From Bacillota bacterium (GTDB lineage Bacteria; Bacillota; Clostridia; Acetivibrionales; DSM-1351): a stretch of DNA of 64,000 nt. Shown one piece after another: positions 43,648-51,993 of this stretch. Position 1 is the first letter of the stretch, and each line of letters begins with the position of its first letter. The notes below the pieces were generated by a model. The model saw only the letters and a program-made list of their open reading frames with translations, did no database searches and had not been told where the DNA came from. Location: NCBI GenBank assembly GCA_023415305.1, contig JAEZKZ010000040.1, positions 13,179-77,178 of the forward strand, read 5' to 3'. The position numbers and the translations under genes were made by a program.

Positions 43648-45183
43648 ATGAGAATACTTCAGAAAGTTTGTTTAAAGGAACTGATGGGTTATATAGAAGA
43701 GGAATTGAGAATAAACGGATTTAACGGTATAAAAGAGGTACATGAAGGGGTGGTAGGATATATGGACGAAGTCCGGCAAACCCAAAAGCATCTCGCGGTA
43801 GATGGCAGCATACAGGCCAGAGAATTTATACAAAACAGTATCTACTTTATATTGATTGAAAAAGCAGACCTGGTAAATACAGAAAATATAGACCAAATAA
43901 TTCAAGAATATCACATAAACTATTATCAGAATATTTACATAGGTAAGGACGAAAATAGAGCTGTGAAGGTCATCGATAGTGAAATAAGCCGTTACTTGGA
44001 TAAATACTCCATAAGCCCATTCGGCGATTTTGATATAAAGCTTCAAAAGCTGACCCAGATTATATATCAGGAAGTGTATGGGTATGGTATATTGGATGAA
44101 CTTATATTTGATCCAATGTTAAATGAAATAGCATGTACTCGGAGAGATTATATATGGCTTCAATACAATGGAATAAAGAGACATATCCCCAATCCTGACT
44201 TTATATTCAAAAATGAGGAGAGCTATAGGAAGGTGATTGAAAATCGCCTAACCTCCACTGCAAAAGAGGAAATAAACGCCGGGTATCCGCTGGTGAATGC
44301 CATACTTAAAAACGGGGCCAGGGTAACAGCTCTGCGACCTCCGCTGTCGAAATATTATGTTGTGAACGTCAGGCTATTTGCATCGAAAGCTCAGCTGGTA
44401 AAGTACCGGAGTAAATTTGTTGAGGACCGTATAGCAAGGATAATAGAACTCCTGGCAGGAAAAGGCAGACGGAATGTCGCAATTATTGGAGAACAAGGCT
44501 CGGGAAAAACAACAGCTGCTGACGAATTAATTATAAGACAGCTGGATCCCGACATAAGTATAGGTCTCGCTGAGAATATCCACGAACTGAATATTTCAAC
44601 CAACTATCCTGAAAAAAACATAGTGGAATTGCAGTATACAAGGGATTTTAAACCCTCTGATATAACAGAAATTTTCTTTAGACTTAACAGGGATATTGTT
44701 ATTTACGGAGAAGTAAGAAACTCCTATGAGGCCTTTGAAATGATAAAAGCCATGCTCAGGCAAGCCAGAGGAAGCCTTTTTACTTTTCACTCTTCAAGCA
44801 CAAGGCGAATGATTCATGACCTTAGACAGCTATTAATGCAGACCGGTTACTATACCGACTATAGAGAAGCCCAATTTGATGTGGCAGATGCCGTTGATCT
44901 TGTAGTACATATTAAGCTTGACCGTCTAACCGGACAAAGATACGTGTATAAAGTGGCAGAAGTTATTGCAGATGAAGAGAGCATGTCTTTTCAAATAAAT
45001 GATCTATTTGTCTTCGACAAGGAGAAGGAGACATATTGGGTCAATAAGGAAGGTTTATCCAGAGAACAGCTTATGTCCTGTATGGAATATGAAATGTCCG
45101 GTCCAGAAGTAGAGGAACTTAACAGGCTATTCCATATGGAGTTCGAAAGACCCTCTGAAAAGGAGGATACATGTCAGACTTAA
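43648..45183 (+). CDS. cpaF: TadA/CpaF-type secretion ATPase
   Basis: 511 residues. The VirB11/GspE-like motor has Walker A IIGEQGSGKTTAADE (281-289), IGLAENIHELNISTNY, IYGEVRNSYEAFEMIKAML with the Walker B/E, and the His box region ARGSLFTFHSSSTRRMIHDL. The N-terminal ~130 residues hold ILIEKADLVNTENIDQI, and the KLTQIIYQEVYGYGILDEL hook is typical of CpaF. It powers assembly and/or secretion at the membrane. ATG follows GGAG. Its end overlaps tadB by 13 bases. Confidence 0.9.
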   Translation: MRILQKVCLKELMGYIEEELRINGFNGIKEVHEGVVGYMDEVRQTQKHLAVDGSIQAREFIQNSIYFILIEKADLVNTENIDQIIQEYHINYYQNIYIGKDENRAVKVIDSEISRYLDKYSISPFGDFDIKLQKLTQIIYQEVYGYGILDELIFDPMLNEIACTRRDYIWLQYNGIKRHIPNPDFIFKNEESYRKVIENRLTSTAKEEINAGYPLVNAILKNGARVTALRPPLSKYYVVNVRLFASKAQLVKYRSKFVEDRIARIIELLAGKGRRNVAIIGEQGSGKTTAADELIIRQLDPDISIGLAENIHELNISTNYPEKNIVELQYTRDFKPSDITEIFFRLNRDIVIYGEVRNSYEAFEMIKAMLRQARGSLFTFHSSSTRRMIHDLRQLLMQTGYYTDYREAQFDVADAVDLVVHIKLDRLTGQRYVYKVAEVIADEESMSFQINDLFVFDKEKETYWVNKEGLSREQLMSCMEYEMSGPEVEELNRLFHMEFERPSEKEDTCQT

Positions 45184-46151
45184 TTTATACATCCTTTGAT
45201 ATTCCTCTCCAGGGTTTTGAATGGCTGGATATCCTTATTAAATACCGGTTATATATTGTGTTGATACTACTGGGGTTAATGTTAATATTTACAGGAATGT
45301 ATATTTCGGTGTATAAAAAATCAGTGATGATTAACTATAAGAAGCTCAAGTCTATCAGAACCGGTAAGCTCATTAATGTACTCAGAATATTGATAAGCAG
45401 GCTGCCACTTAAAATTCTTTATAGTAAACTGGATAAATCCCTATCCTGCTTCATGTTCAAGGAAACGGTTCAACAAAAAATGGTGATAATTCTTACTTTT
45501 CTACTACCTGTGTTGGGATTACTTATGTATATTCCACTGAATTCAATAATGAACCTCTGGTATACAAAGGCAGCAACTTTCCTCCTTTGCATGATGGTTC
45601 CATATTATATATTTACTTTAGCGGCTGACTATATGAAATATAGCCTCAGATTAAAAATTCCTGTTTTGATTGACAGCTTTAGAAGCTCCTTCATGCTCCA
45701 CTATAGAATAAAGCCTGCATTATTGGATTGCAGCAAAAATTTGGACAGATCAATGGGCAGAATTATTTCAAGGGCCTCCGATTGCAGTGATTTGAATGAA
45801 AGCCTTATCAGAATCAGAGATAGAATAAATGATACCTGGTTCAATATTTTTGTGCTGTTGCTCGTAAATTATCGGGAGAACGGTGGAGAACTAATGGCTC
45901 AGCTTTATAAGCTGAATAGGACCATTACCAGATATAATAACATTGAGAAAAAGAAAAACAAAAGGCTCATATGGTATGAGGTTTTTACTGTAGCGGTAAG
46001 TATCTTGAGCCTCCCAGCTGTTTTGATTATTAATAAACTGATATTAGGGGTAAATGCAGGAGGGTTCTACGACGCAACGGCTTCTTTTGCTAAACTGGCG
46101 GTATTCTCATTAGGCGCGTTGCTGATTGTAAGAATACTCAGAAGAATATAA
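45171..46151 (+). CDS. TadB-like inner membrane platform protein
   Basis: 326 residues. Membrane segments near 26-48, 104-125, 130-150 and 270-290, 300-322 surround a cytoplasmic T2SSF-like part (SYLRKIPVLIDSFRSSFMLH-like LRLKIPVLIDSFRSSFML, RIRDRINDTWFNIFVLLL). It would form the inner-membrane platform contacted by CpaF. AGGAGG is close to the ATG. It overlaps cpaF and is 13 bases before tadC. Confidence 0.78.
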   Translation: MSDLIYTSFDIPLQGFEWLDILIKYRLYIVLILLGLMLIFTGMYISVYKKSVMINYKKLKSIRTGKLINVLRILISRLPLKILYSKLDKSLSCFMFKETVQQKMVIILTFLLPVLGLLMYIPLNSIMNLWYTKAATFLLCMMVPYYIFTLAADYMKYSLRLKIPVLIDSFRSSFMLHYRIKPALLDCSKNLDRSMGRIISRASDCSDLNESLIRIRDRINDTWFNIFVLLLVNYRENGGELMAQLYKLNRTITRYNNIEKKKNKRLIWYEVFTVAVSILSLPAVLIINKLILGVNAGGFYDATASFAKLAVFSLGALLIVRILRRI

Positions 46152-46164
46152 GGGAGGAAAAACC

Positions 46165-47304
46165 ATGTTCAAACTAATAATGTTTTTTCTTTCTCTAATA
46201 GGAATAATATTGATTGTATCCGGGGTATCAGTCAAGGTTGTTAAATCATCATTACCTAATCAAAAAACGAGATATAATAAGAATACTTTTCCAGGTTTAC
46301 TCGAAAGAGTTACGGAATTTAAAATAATTGCTGTTCCACTCGATTTTATTTCAAAAGATAAGAAATCATGGGCAAATAAATATTTATGTAAACTACTCGA
46401 GCTTAGTGAAGCAGGTTTAAGCCTCAAGCAAGCATACTTTTTGAAATTCCTGTGTCTAATCACATGTACAGGTTTCCTGCTGGCTGTTTCATATAGTAAT
46501 ATGTTCTATCAAACTAAAATTTTAATTGAATCCACTGATTCAGAAAGTAACATGACGGAGGCCTTTAAATCATCCATCACGTCTAAGTATAAACTGTATA
46601 ATCAAATTCATAAAAAAATTGATATTGATTTATTATCCTTAAAAAAATACGAAGATCAATATGCTATGGTGGAAGAGGCAGTAACCGAATGTCTTTCGGT
46701 ATCCGATAAAAAAATCATAGAAGAAAAGACGGAATGGTTTATGGATACATGGGATAAAGCCCGGCGAATCAAGTCTGTTCAAAGGGAATATCTTTTATTT
46801 GTTTTAGTTTTCTTTTTTATTCCCGACGTTTACTTCGTTCTCAGTTGGCTTATTAAAGGTTCTGTATACAAAAGAGAAATTATTAAACTGGAGTATGTTT
46901 TTGAACTGCTTGCAGGAGTAGACGGTATAAAAACGCCGGACATTATAAATCAGCTGGAGAAATCCTCGAGAATATACTCAAAGTTCTTTCTGGAGTTTTC
47001 CCATTTATTTAAATATGATAAAAACAGAGCCTTCAAATTCCTTAAAAGCAGGAATATTAAAAGTCTTGCTAAAATGTCCAATATCCTGGAAATATATAGT
47101 CTGACCAGTAAGGAAATCGCGATGCAGGTACTGGAAAGAGAGGTAATAGAAAGAGATGAAGCAATAATGATGACTGCTGATGAAACTGTAGATTTTATAG
47201 ATCTAGTTGCATTTTTAAGTATTGTACCTCTGGTTTATGAGCTTGCCAGGTTAATGCTCAATCCTATGCTGGACATGGTATATAAAGCGTTTGAATATAT
47301 TTGA
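46165..47304 (+). CDS. TadC-like inner membrane platform protein
   Basis: 379 residues. Membrane segments near 5-25, 90-110, 210-230 and 350-370. A large cytoplasmic part includes SLKQAYFLKFLCLITCTGFL, IDIDLLSLKKYEDQYAMVEE, KLEYVFELLAGVDGIKTPDI and TADETVDFIDLVAFLSIVPL. The order TadB-TadC after CpaF is the standard Tad order. GGGAGG precedes the ATG. Confidence 0.75.
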   Translation: MFKLIMFFLSLIGIILIVSGVSVKVVKSSLPNQKTRYNKNTFPGLLERVTEFKIIAVPLDFISKDKKSWANKYLCKLLELSEAGLSLKQAYFLKFLCLITCTGFLLAVSYSNMFYQTKILIESTDSESNMTEAFKSSITSKYKLYNQIHKKIDIDLLSLKKYEDQYAMVEEAVTECLSVSDKKIIEEKTEWFMDTWDKARRIKSVQREYLLFVLVFFFIPDVYFVLSWLIKGSVYKREIIKLEYVFELLAGVDGIKTPDIINQLEKSSRIYSKFFLEFSHLFKYDKNRAFKFLKSRNIKSLAKMSNILEIYSLTSKEIAMQVLEREVIERDEAIMMTADETVDFIDLVAFLSIVPLVYELARLMLNPMLDMVYKAFEYI

Positions 47305-47348
47305 ACAGTAGTGTAGTATGGAAAAATTTATTGTCAGGAGGTATAGGG

Positions 47349-47507
47349 ATGAAGCAAATTATTTTATCTATTGCAATGTTAGCCATTGCTTTAGCTCTCG
47401 TTATAGGAGTCATAGTACCTTTCTGCGAGCATGGAGCTGAGCAGGGGGATAAGGCGAGTGAACAGGGAAGGACTGTTCAGACAAGACTAATAAATATATT
47501 GGAATAA
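47349..47507 (+). CDS. 52-aa membrane peptide, first of three paralogues
   Basis: MKQIILSIAMLAIALALVIG leads a single hydrophobic helix (about 4-24), ending in VPFCEHG and a short hydrophilic tail. GGAGG lies 9 bases before the ATG. It shares the pattern MK-I-IL-S-A-M-A-I-A, then II/VP..E, with the next two ORFs. It has no Flp-type GxxxxEY processing site, so if it is a pilin it is unusual. It lies directly after tadC. Confidence 0.7.
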   Translation: MKQIILSIAMLAIALALVIGVIVPFCEHGAEQGDKASEQGRTVQTRLINILE

Positions 47508-47530
47508 AATTAATTACAGGAGGTAAGTGT

Positions 47531-47710
47531 ATGAAAAAAATTATTTTATCTGTAGCTATGTTTGCTATAGCGATGGCTCTTTTAGTGGCAGTCATAATTC
47601 CCTTGGCCGAACATGGAAAGGAAAACGGCCAAAAGGTGGAGACACAGATTGACACGGTTGATGCGAAAATAAATACTATTTCAAGTACAATAACCAGGTC
47701 TTCCAATTAA
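47531..47710 (+). CDS. 59-aa membrane peptide, second of three paralogues
   Basis: Starts MKKIILSVAMFAIAMALLVA; one helix (about 3-24), then IIPLAEHGKENGQK and a coiled-coil-like tail VETQIDTVDAKINTISS. It follows the first paralogue by 23 bases with AGGAGG upstream. The tail is 7 residues longer. Confidence 0.7.
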   Translation: MKKIILSVAMFAIAMALLVAVIIPLAEHGKENGQKVETQIDTVDAKINTISSTITRSSN

Positions 47711-47775
47711 AAAATAAGGCAGAATACATATAATAAAGTCAACATCTGTTATTTTTAATGTTTACGGAGGCTCAA

Positions 47776-47922
47776 ATGAAAAACATATTAATTGCAATAA
47801 TAATGTTTGCATTATGTGTTGCCCTAATAATAGGTACTATTATTCCAGTTTCAGAAGTTGTTTCCGATACCGGTGAAGAGGTTTATTCTACGGTAAAAGA
47901 ATTAAGTAAAAATATAAAGTAA
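47776..47922 (+). CDS. 48-aa membrane peptide, third of three paralogues
   Basis: Starts MKNILIAIIMFALCVALIIG; one helix, then TIIPVSEVVSDTGEEVYST and a basic end. GGAGG precedes the ATG. It is the most diverged of the three but keeps the Pro-x-x-Glu after the helix at the same position (residues 24-27). Confidence 0.7.
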   Translation: MKNILIAIIMFALCVALIIGTIIPVSEVVSDTGEEVYSTVKELSKNIK

Positions 47923-47959
47923 ATATATTCTATGGTATTAAATCTGGAGGTATGGCATA

Positions 47960-48403
47960 GTGAGTAAAATATATGCTTTCATTATCATTATCCCCGTGAT
48001 AGCTATTCTTTTGTTTAAAACAATTGCCTTTTACGAATTTGATACAAAACAAAGGTATATAAAGAATACTATCGATTCAGCATCTCATAAGGTTATGATA
48101 ACTGGAGTTCTAACAGCCGGGGATAAGGAGGAAATGCTTAAGAAGTTAAACAGGTTCGGAGATTTTGGTGAGGATAGTATTATACTTGAGTCAGGATCTG
48201 TTAACGCAGACGGTGAGATATACGGAATGAGTCGGTATACTACCGGGGACATTCTTGATAGAGGAGAGATTTTCAGCATTTTTGTACTGTCAGGAAATAA
48301 AAGCTTGCTGTCAGGGGTAGAGGGAGATTCGGATGAAGATAATAAGCTTTGCTATAAAGCAAAGGCGGTTTGTAGAGTTGAAAAGAAACAGGATAGGGAA
48401 TAA
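47960..48403 (+). CDS. TadE-like membrane-anchored protein
   Basis: 147 residues. N-terminal helix (IYAFIIIIPVIAILLFKTIA) followed by an extracellular part with YEFDTKQRYIKNTIDSASH, ILESGSVNADGEIYGMSRYT. The start is GTG after GGAGG. The pattern resembles pseudopilins (TadE/TadF) of Tad loci: a short N-terminal anchor and a beta-rich head. Confident identification is not possible from sequence alone. Confidence 0.6.
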   Translation: MSKIYAFIIIIPVIAILLFKTIAFYEFDTKQRYIKNTIDSASHKVMITGVLTAGDKEEMLKKLNRFGDFGEDSIILESGSVNADGEIYGMSRYTTGDILDRGEIFSIFVLSGNKSLLSGVEGDSDEDNKLCYKAKAVCRVEKKQDRE

Positions 48404-48416
48404 AGAAGTTACTTTA

Positions 48417-49082
48417 ATGCTTAAAAGTTTGCTTCTGGATGAATTTGGAGGAGGTCTCGGCATATTATTCATAGGAATATCAATTATTGTATTGGTGTTG
48501 ATTATATTTCTTAATGTTGCTGATTACTCCATATACACCTATAAGCGTAACGAAATTACCAAGGCCATGGATTATGCTGTAACAGCAGCAGTCCAGCAAT
48601 TAAAAACAAGTGAGAGTCTGGTAGGACTCTCGGCAGGCTTTTCTGACGATTCAGGGAAGAAATTACTTGAAAATGTTGAAATCAATATAGATAAAGCCAG
48701 TATAACTTTTACTGACATATTAAGTAGAAACAACAATATTCCAGTGTTTTATGTAAACGATAAGTTATTGCTGTGTTCTACCTACTCAGAAAAGGGCAGG
48801 GTTAAGTATACCATAAAAGTTACCGGGAGGCCCCTTGAGCACGGAGAAACAGGTGGGCCACAAGATATGGAAGCTATAATAAATGACGCTCTGGAAGCTT
48901 TCTGGACTGATAGCCATAAGACATCAATACATGTTAACGGTAATCCATATACAAACATGTTTGAAAAAGGCACGTATCTGTTTGCAGTTTTAAAGGATGT
49001 TGAGATAACAGGGATTTTCTCCAAAAGAAAAATAAGTCTTTCCAGCTTTGCAGGAGCAAAACTTGAAAGATTCGTAGACTAA
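48417..49082 (+). CDS. TadE/TadG-like pilus minor protein
   Basis: 221 residues. N-terminal segment LLDEFGGGLGILFIGISIIV then LVLIIFLNVADYSIYTYKRN fits a TadE/TadG-type anchor with a GG-rich turn before it. The head contains AMDYAVTAAVQQLKTSESLV and a beta-rich end. ATG 48417 is 14 bases after the previous stop; the frame opens earlier (48333) but overlaps that gene. It tail-overlaps the OhrR gene by 4 bases. It ends the Tad-like locus; no prepilin peptidase or secretin is present in the window. Confidence 0.62.
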   Translation: MLKSLLLDEFGGGLGILFIGISIIVLVLIIFLNVADYSIYTYKRNEITKAMDYAVTAAVQQLKTSESLVGLSAGFSDDSGKKLLENVEINIDKASITFTDILSRNNNIPVFYVNDKLLLCSTYSEKGRVKYTIKVTGRPLEHGETGGPQDMEAIINDALEAFWTDSHKTSIHVNGNPYTNMFEKGTYLFAVLKDVEITGIFSKRKISLSSFAGAKLERFVD

Positions 49083-49504
49083 ATCTGTTTAAGAATTTTG
49101 TGAAGCGTCTGGTGTAAAAACAGGGCTTCATCACGGGATAAAGATATACATTGACCTATTTGTGCAGGAACTACAGAAGCCTTATCTTTGAGCTTGAGGC
49201 CTTTTTCCGTTAAATTAATGCAAACATTTCTTTCATCATCGGAGCTTCTGACTCGTTTTATGAGGTTCTGCCCCTCCATCTTTTTCAGAAGAGGAGTAAG
49301 AGTGCCGGAATCCAGATAAAGCTTCTCTCCCAAGGCCTTAACAGTTAATTTATCCTCATCCCACAGTGCCAGCAACGTTATATATTGGGTATATGTTATT
49401 CCCAGGGGATCTAAAAACGGTTTGTATTTTCTGATAATTTCCTTTGAACAGGCATAAAGAGGAAAACATATCTGATTTTCCAATTTTAACATATTGTAAT
49501 CCAT
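49079..49504 (-). CDS. ohrR: OhrR-type MarR-family peroxide-sensing repressor
   Basis: 141 residues. KLENQICFPLYACSKEIIRK, then LGITYTQYITLLALWDEDKL, and the winged helix LYLDSGTLTPLLKKMEGQNL with RSSDDERNVCINLT. The reactive Cys13 is in the place of Cys15 of Bacillus OhrR, which senses organic hydroperoxides. I chose ATG 49504 because GGGAGG is 4 bases upstream; the longer frame to 49549 is not conserved. No ohr peroxidase gene is next to it, so its target lies elsewhere or is itself. Confidence 0.88.
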   Translation of the reverse strand: MDYNMLKLENQICFPLYACSKEIIRKYKPFLDPLGITYTQYITLLALWDEDKLTVKALGEKLYLDSGTLTPLLKKMEGQNLIKRVRSSDDERNVCINLTEKGLKLKDKASVVPAQIGQCISLSRDEALFLHQTLHKILKQI

Positions 49505-49660
49505 ATAACCTCCCTTGGAGTGAATCTCAGACGGTCTATAAAGTATCACTGAAGAAGAAAATCGGCATTAGACCGGACTTGGTAATAAACCGGTTGCATT
49601 GCATATTATCTAAAAACAATTTATCATACATGTTGAGCCACCATGAACATCAACAAAGGA

Positions 49661-49915
49661 TTAAATAGTTCCCTCATAAGCTGCTCTTACCGCATTTGCC
49701 AGCTGATCGGCGCACGAACTGGACTTTCGTCCGCATTGAATCCCTCTGAAAAATTCCTCAATTTTTTCGACAGACATTCCATCTATAACTCTGCTGATGG
49801 CTTTGAGGTTACCATCACACCCTCCTATAAAAGATACATTTTTTACAATGTCTCCTTCAAGGTCAAAGCTTATTTGAATGGGACAAACTCCCTCTGGGTA
49901 AAATTCGTGTGTCAT
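49661..49915 (-). CDS. TSCPD-domain protein (TIGR03905-like)
   Basis: 84 residues. MTHEFYPEGVCPIQISFDLE, then VKNVSFIGGCDGNLKAISRV and FRGIQCGRKSSSCADQLANA. The four Cys could bind metal or a cluster. The family resembles the C-terminal TSCPD part of vitamin-B12-dependent ribonucleotide reductases but stands alone in clostridia. GGAGGG precedes ATG 49915; the ORF extends to 49930. Function unknown. Confidence 0.85.
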   Translation of the reverse strand: MTHEFYPEGVCPIQISFDLEGDIVKNVSFIGGCDGNLKAISRVIDGMSVEKIEEFFRGIQCGRKSSSCADQLANAVRAAYEGTI

Positions 49916-50181
49916 ATTAAGGCCCTCCAAGAAGGTTAATTTTTATTAATTATCCTCAGTTATATATGTAATTGGTTTTTGTTAATATTAAATTGAATAC
50001 AATCGAATTATACAAATGCATTCCACAGCTGTCAAGCAGATTATCTATGGGTTTATATCAGATAATTTGTACATTATTAGTTTGCATTGAGTATAAGTTG
50101 TTTGTACAAGGTTACTTGTACATAAGTTTATTTACGGTAGTAATTTTAATTGATATAATATTTGAAGGGAGTGTGATAAAA

Positions 50182-50604
50182 ATGGCAGACGACACATTTG
50201 GATTATTGACCAGAATGTATGCTGATTTTACATCACAATTTAAGGAAATACGGGGCAAATTAACAAATATAGAGGATAGACTGACATCTGTAGAGGATAG
50301 ACTGACATCCGTAGAGGGTAGACTGACATCCGTAGAGGGTAGACTGACATCTGTAGAGAGTGAGCTGTCATCTGTTAAAGGGAGAATGTCATCCATGGAA
50401 GGCGATGTTTCATCTCTTAAGGGCATGTTTGGCAAGTTACAGCTAAAAATTGAAAATGATATCGATAGAAAAATTGATTTGCTTTTGGAGACACGTCATG
50501 AAGTTAATAACCGCCTCGATGTTATTGAAAACAAGATTGATATTCTGACTACAAAGGTAGACAGGCATGATATTGAAATAAAAGTGATAAAGGCAGCAAA
50601 GTAG
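50182..50604 (+). CDS. Coiled-coil protein with seven-residue tandem repeats
   Basis: 140 residues. After MADDTFGLLTRMYADFTSQF comes a row of exact heptads (LTSVEDR twice, LTSVEGR twice, then LTSVESE and LSSVKGR), then a helical segment LLLETRHEVNNRLDVIENKI and DIEIKVIKAAK. The heptad places L and V in a/d positions, so it should form a dimeric or trimeric coiled coil. GGGAG precedes ATG 50182. No membrane or signal segment. Function unknown. Confidence 0.75.
   Translation: MADDTFGLLTRMYADFTSQFKEIRGKLTNIEDRLTSVEDRLTSVEGRLTSVEGRLTSVESELSSVKGRMSSMEGDVSSLKGMFGKLQLKIENDIDRKIDLLLETRHEVNNRLDVIENKIDILTTKVDRHDIEIKVIKAAK
50281..50385 (+). repeat. Five 21-bp tandem units encoding heptads
   Basis: Units of 21 bases begin at 50281, 50302, 50323, 50344 and 50365; the second and third are identical (CTGACATCCGTAGAGGGTAGA). 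Copy number is open to slippage in steps of one heptad without loss of frame. Confidence 0.9.
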
Positions 50605-50731
50605 TTATTCTGTTTATCACAAATCAAAAGTGGAATTTTTTATCTGGGATTTTTTAGTGTAATACTTCAATCAAAGTAACAGCAAGCGCTAGCAAGAGCA
50701 AAAAAAACATAAATTCCTATACGCCAAGGAT

Positions 50732-50760
50732 ATCCCGATAAGATTACTGCTTATCGGGAT
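50732..50760 (+). other. Perfect hairpin upstream of the radical SAM gene
   Basis: ATCCCGATAAG pairs fully with CTTATCGGGAT around ATTACTG. No T run follows. It may end the upstream transcript weakly or regulate translation of the gene at 50788. Confidence 0.45.
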
Positions 50761-50787
50761 TAATAATATTTATCCGGGAGTTAGAAA

Positions 50788-51705
50788 ATGAAAAAATACA
50801 AAAAGGTATATGTTGAAATAACTAATGTGTGCAATTTAAGATGTAGCTTTTGTCCAGAAACAAAAAGACAATCAAAATATATGACTCAAAGTGAATTTTT
50901 GCATGTGATTCATGAAATTAAGCCGTTTACAGATTACGTTTACTTTCATCTGATGGGGGAACCGTTCTTAAACCCGGAACTTGGCAGCTTCATTTCTATT
51001 TGTTCTGATAATAATATAAAGGTGAATATAACAACAAACGGTGTGCTTCTGGAAAAAAAGAAAAGCCTTTTGTTAAGTACAGGAGGACTGCGAAAAGTAG
51101 GGATTTCCCTTCACAGCTTTGAAGCAAATCTGGAAGGGAAATTCTTGAATGAATACCTGGATGGAGTTATTAACTTTGTTAAGGAAGCAAGCCAAAAGGG
51201 CATAATCTGTGAGCTTAGATTATGGAATGCCGAAAGCAAAGATATAGCAGATGGCAACAGCCTGAACAGTATCATTATCGATAGGCTGTATAAAGCTTTC
51301 AATAACGGAGGCGCGACATATCAGACGAACAATCGGAATGATATGTCGCAGGGAGATTTCATGCTTAATGACCTTCTGCTGCGCCAAAACACAAAACTTG
51401 CCGACCGGGTCTTCCTGCACTTGGCGCATAAATTTCAGTGGCCTGACATGGATAGAGCCGATTCTACTGAGGAGGTATTTTGCTACGGCCTAAGGGATCA
51501 GTTTGGAATTCTGGTAGACGGTACAGTGGTTCCCTGCTGTCTGGACAGCGAAGGGAATATACCCTTAGGCAACATATTTCAGCAACCCCTCCGGGACATA
51601 CTTGCCTCCACAAGAGCGTGCAATATATATGATGGATTTACTGCCCGCAAAGCGGTTGAAGAATTGTGCAGGAGATGCGGATACGCAGAGCGCCATAGGA
51701 GGTAA
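50788..51705 (+). CDS. Radical SAM/SPASM-domain protein
   Basis: 305 residues. Radical SAM motif VCNLRCSFCPETKR (Cys15, 19, 22), HLMGEPFLNPELGSFI (GGE-like), VNITTNGVLLEKKK, ISLHSFEANLEGKF. A SPASM-like C-terminal region includes FGILVDGTVVPCCLDSEGNI, PLGNIFQQPLRDIL and ELCRRCGYAE. SPASM proteins often modify peptides or enzymes and hold auxiliary Fe-S clusters. The stop overlaps the ribosome site of a 20-residue ORF. Confidence 0.85.
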   Translation: MKKYKKVYVEITNVCNLRCSFCPETKRQSKYMTQSEFLHVIHEIKPFTDYVYFHLMGEPFLNPELGSFISICSDNNIKVNITTNGVLLEKKKSLLLSTGGLRKVGISLHSFEANLEGKFLNEYLDGVINFVKEASQKGIICELRLWNAESKDIADGNSLNSIIIDRLYKAFNNGGATYQTNNRNDMSQGDFMLNDLLLRQNTKLADRVFLHLAHKFQWPDMDRADSTEEVFCYGLRDQFGILVDGTVVPCCLDSEGNIPLGNIFQQPLRDILASTRACNIYDGFTARKAVEELCRRCGYAERHRR

Positions 51706-51707
51706 CA

Positions 51708-51770
51708 ATGGCATTTTTAAGCAAACTTAAAATGAAAGCAGGAAGTTCTTCTATCAATTTCCTCCCATAA
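51708..51770 (+). CDS. 20-residue ORF coupled to the radical SAM gene
   Basis: Reads MAFLSKLKMKAGSSSINFLP. AGGAGG (51697-51702) runs into the stop codon of the radical SAM gene and stands 5 bases before the ATG, an ideal ribosome site. A TAATGATA/TATCATTA hairpin covers its end. It could be a peptide substrate of the upstream enzyme or the head of a truncated gene. No comparable precursor is recognised. Confidence 0.4.
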   Translation: MAFLSKLKMKAGSSSINFLP

Positions 51771-51993
51771 TGATATAATATTATCATTAGTCTGAAGATG
51801 GCTTTGCGTATGGTGGTAGAATTACCTATATATGTATTAAGAATAAGGTCGGAACAAACGGGTATCGATATTGATATTCATTAAACTGAAATTTAGGTTA
51901 GAGATTTATATAGATAAAAATTGATTATATAGGCTTAACTAAAATTCTTATAATGCCCTTGTAATACTATGTAAATAAAGAGGAGAAACATAA
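51771..51993 (+). other. Leader of the ABC-F gene
   Basis: About 220 AT-rich bases with no gene. AGGAG lies before the TTG start at 51994. Confidence 0.4.

Noticed and set aside
50281..50385. Possible CRISPR array from regularly spaced repeats
   Set aside because: Units are contiguous with no spacers and stay in a coding frame.
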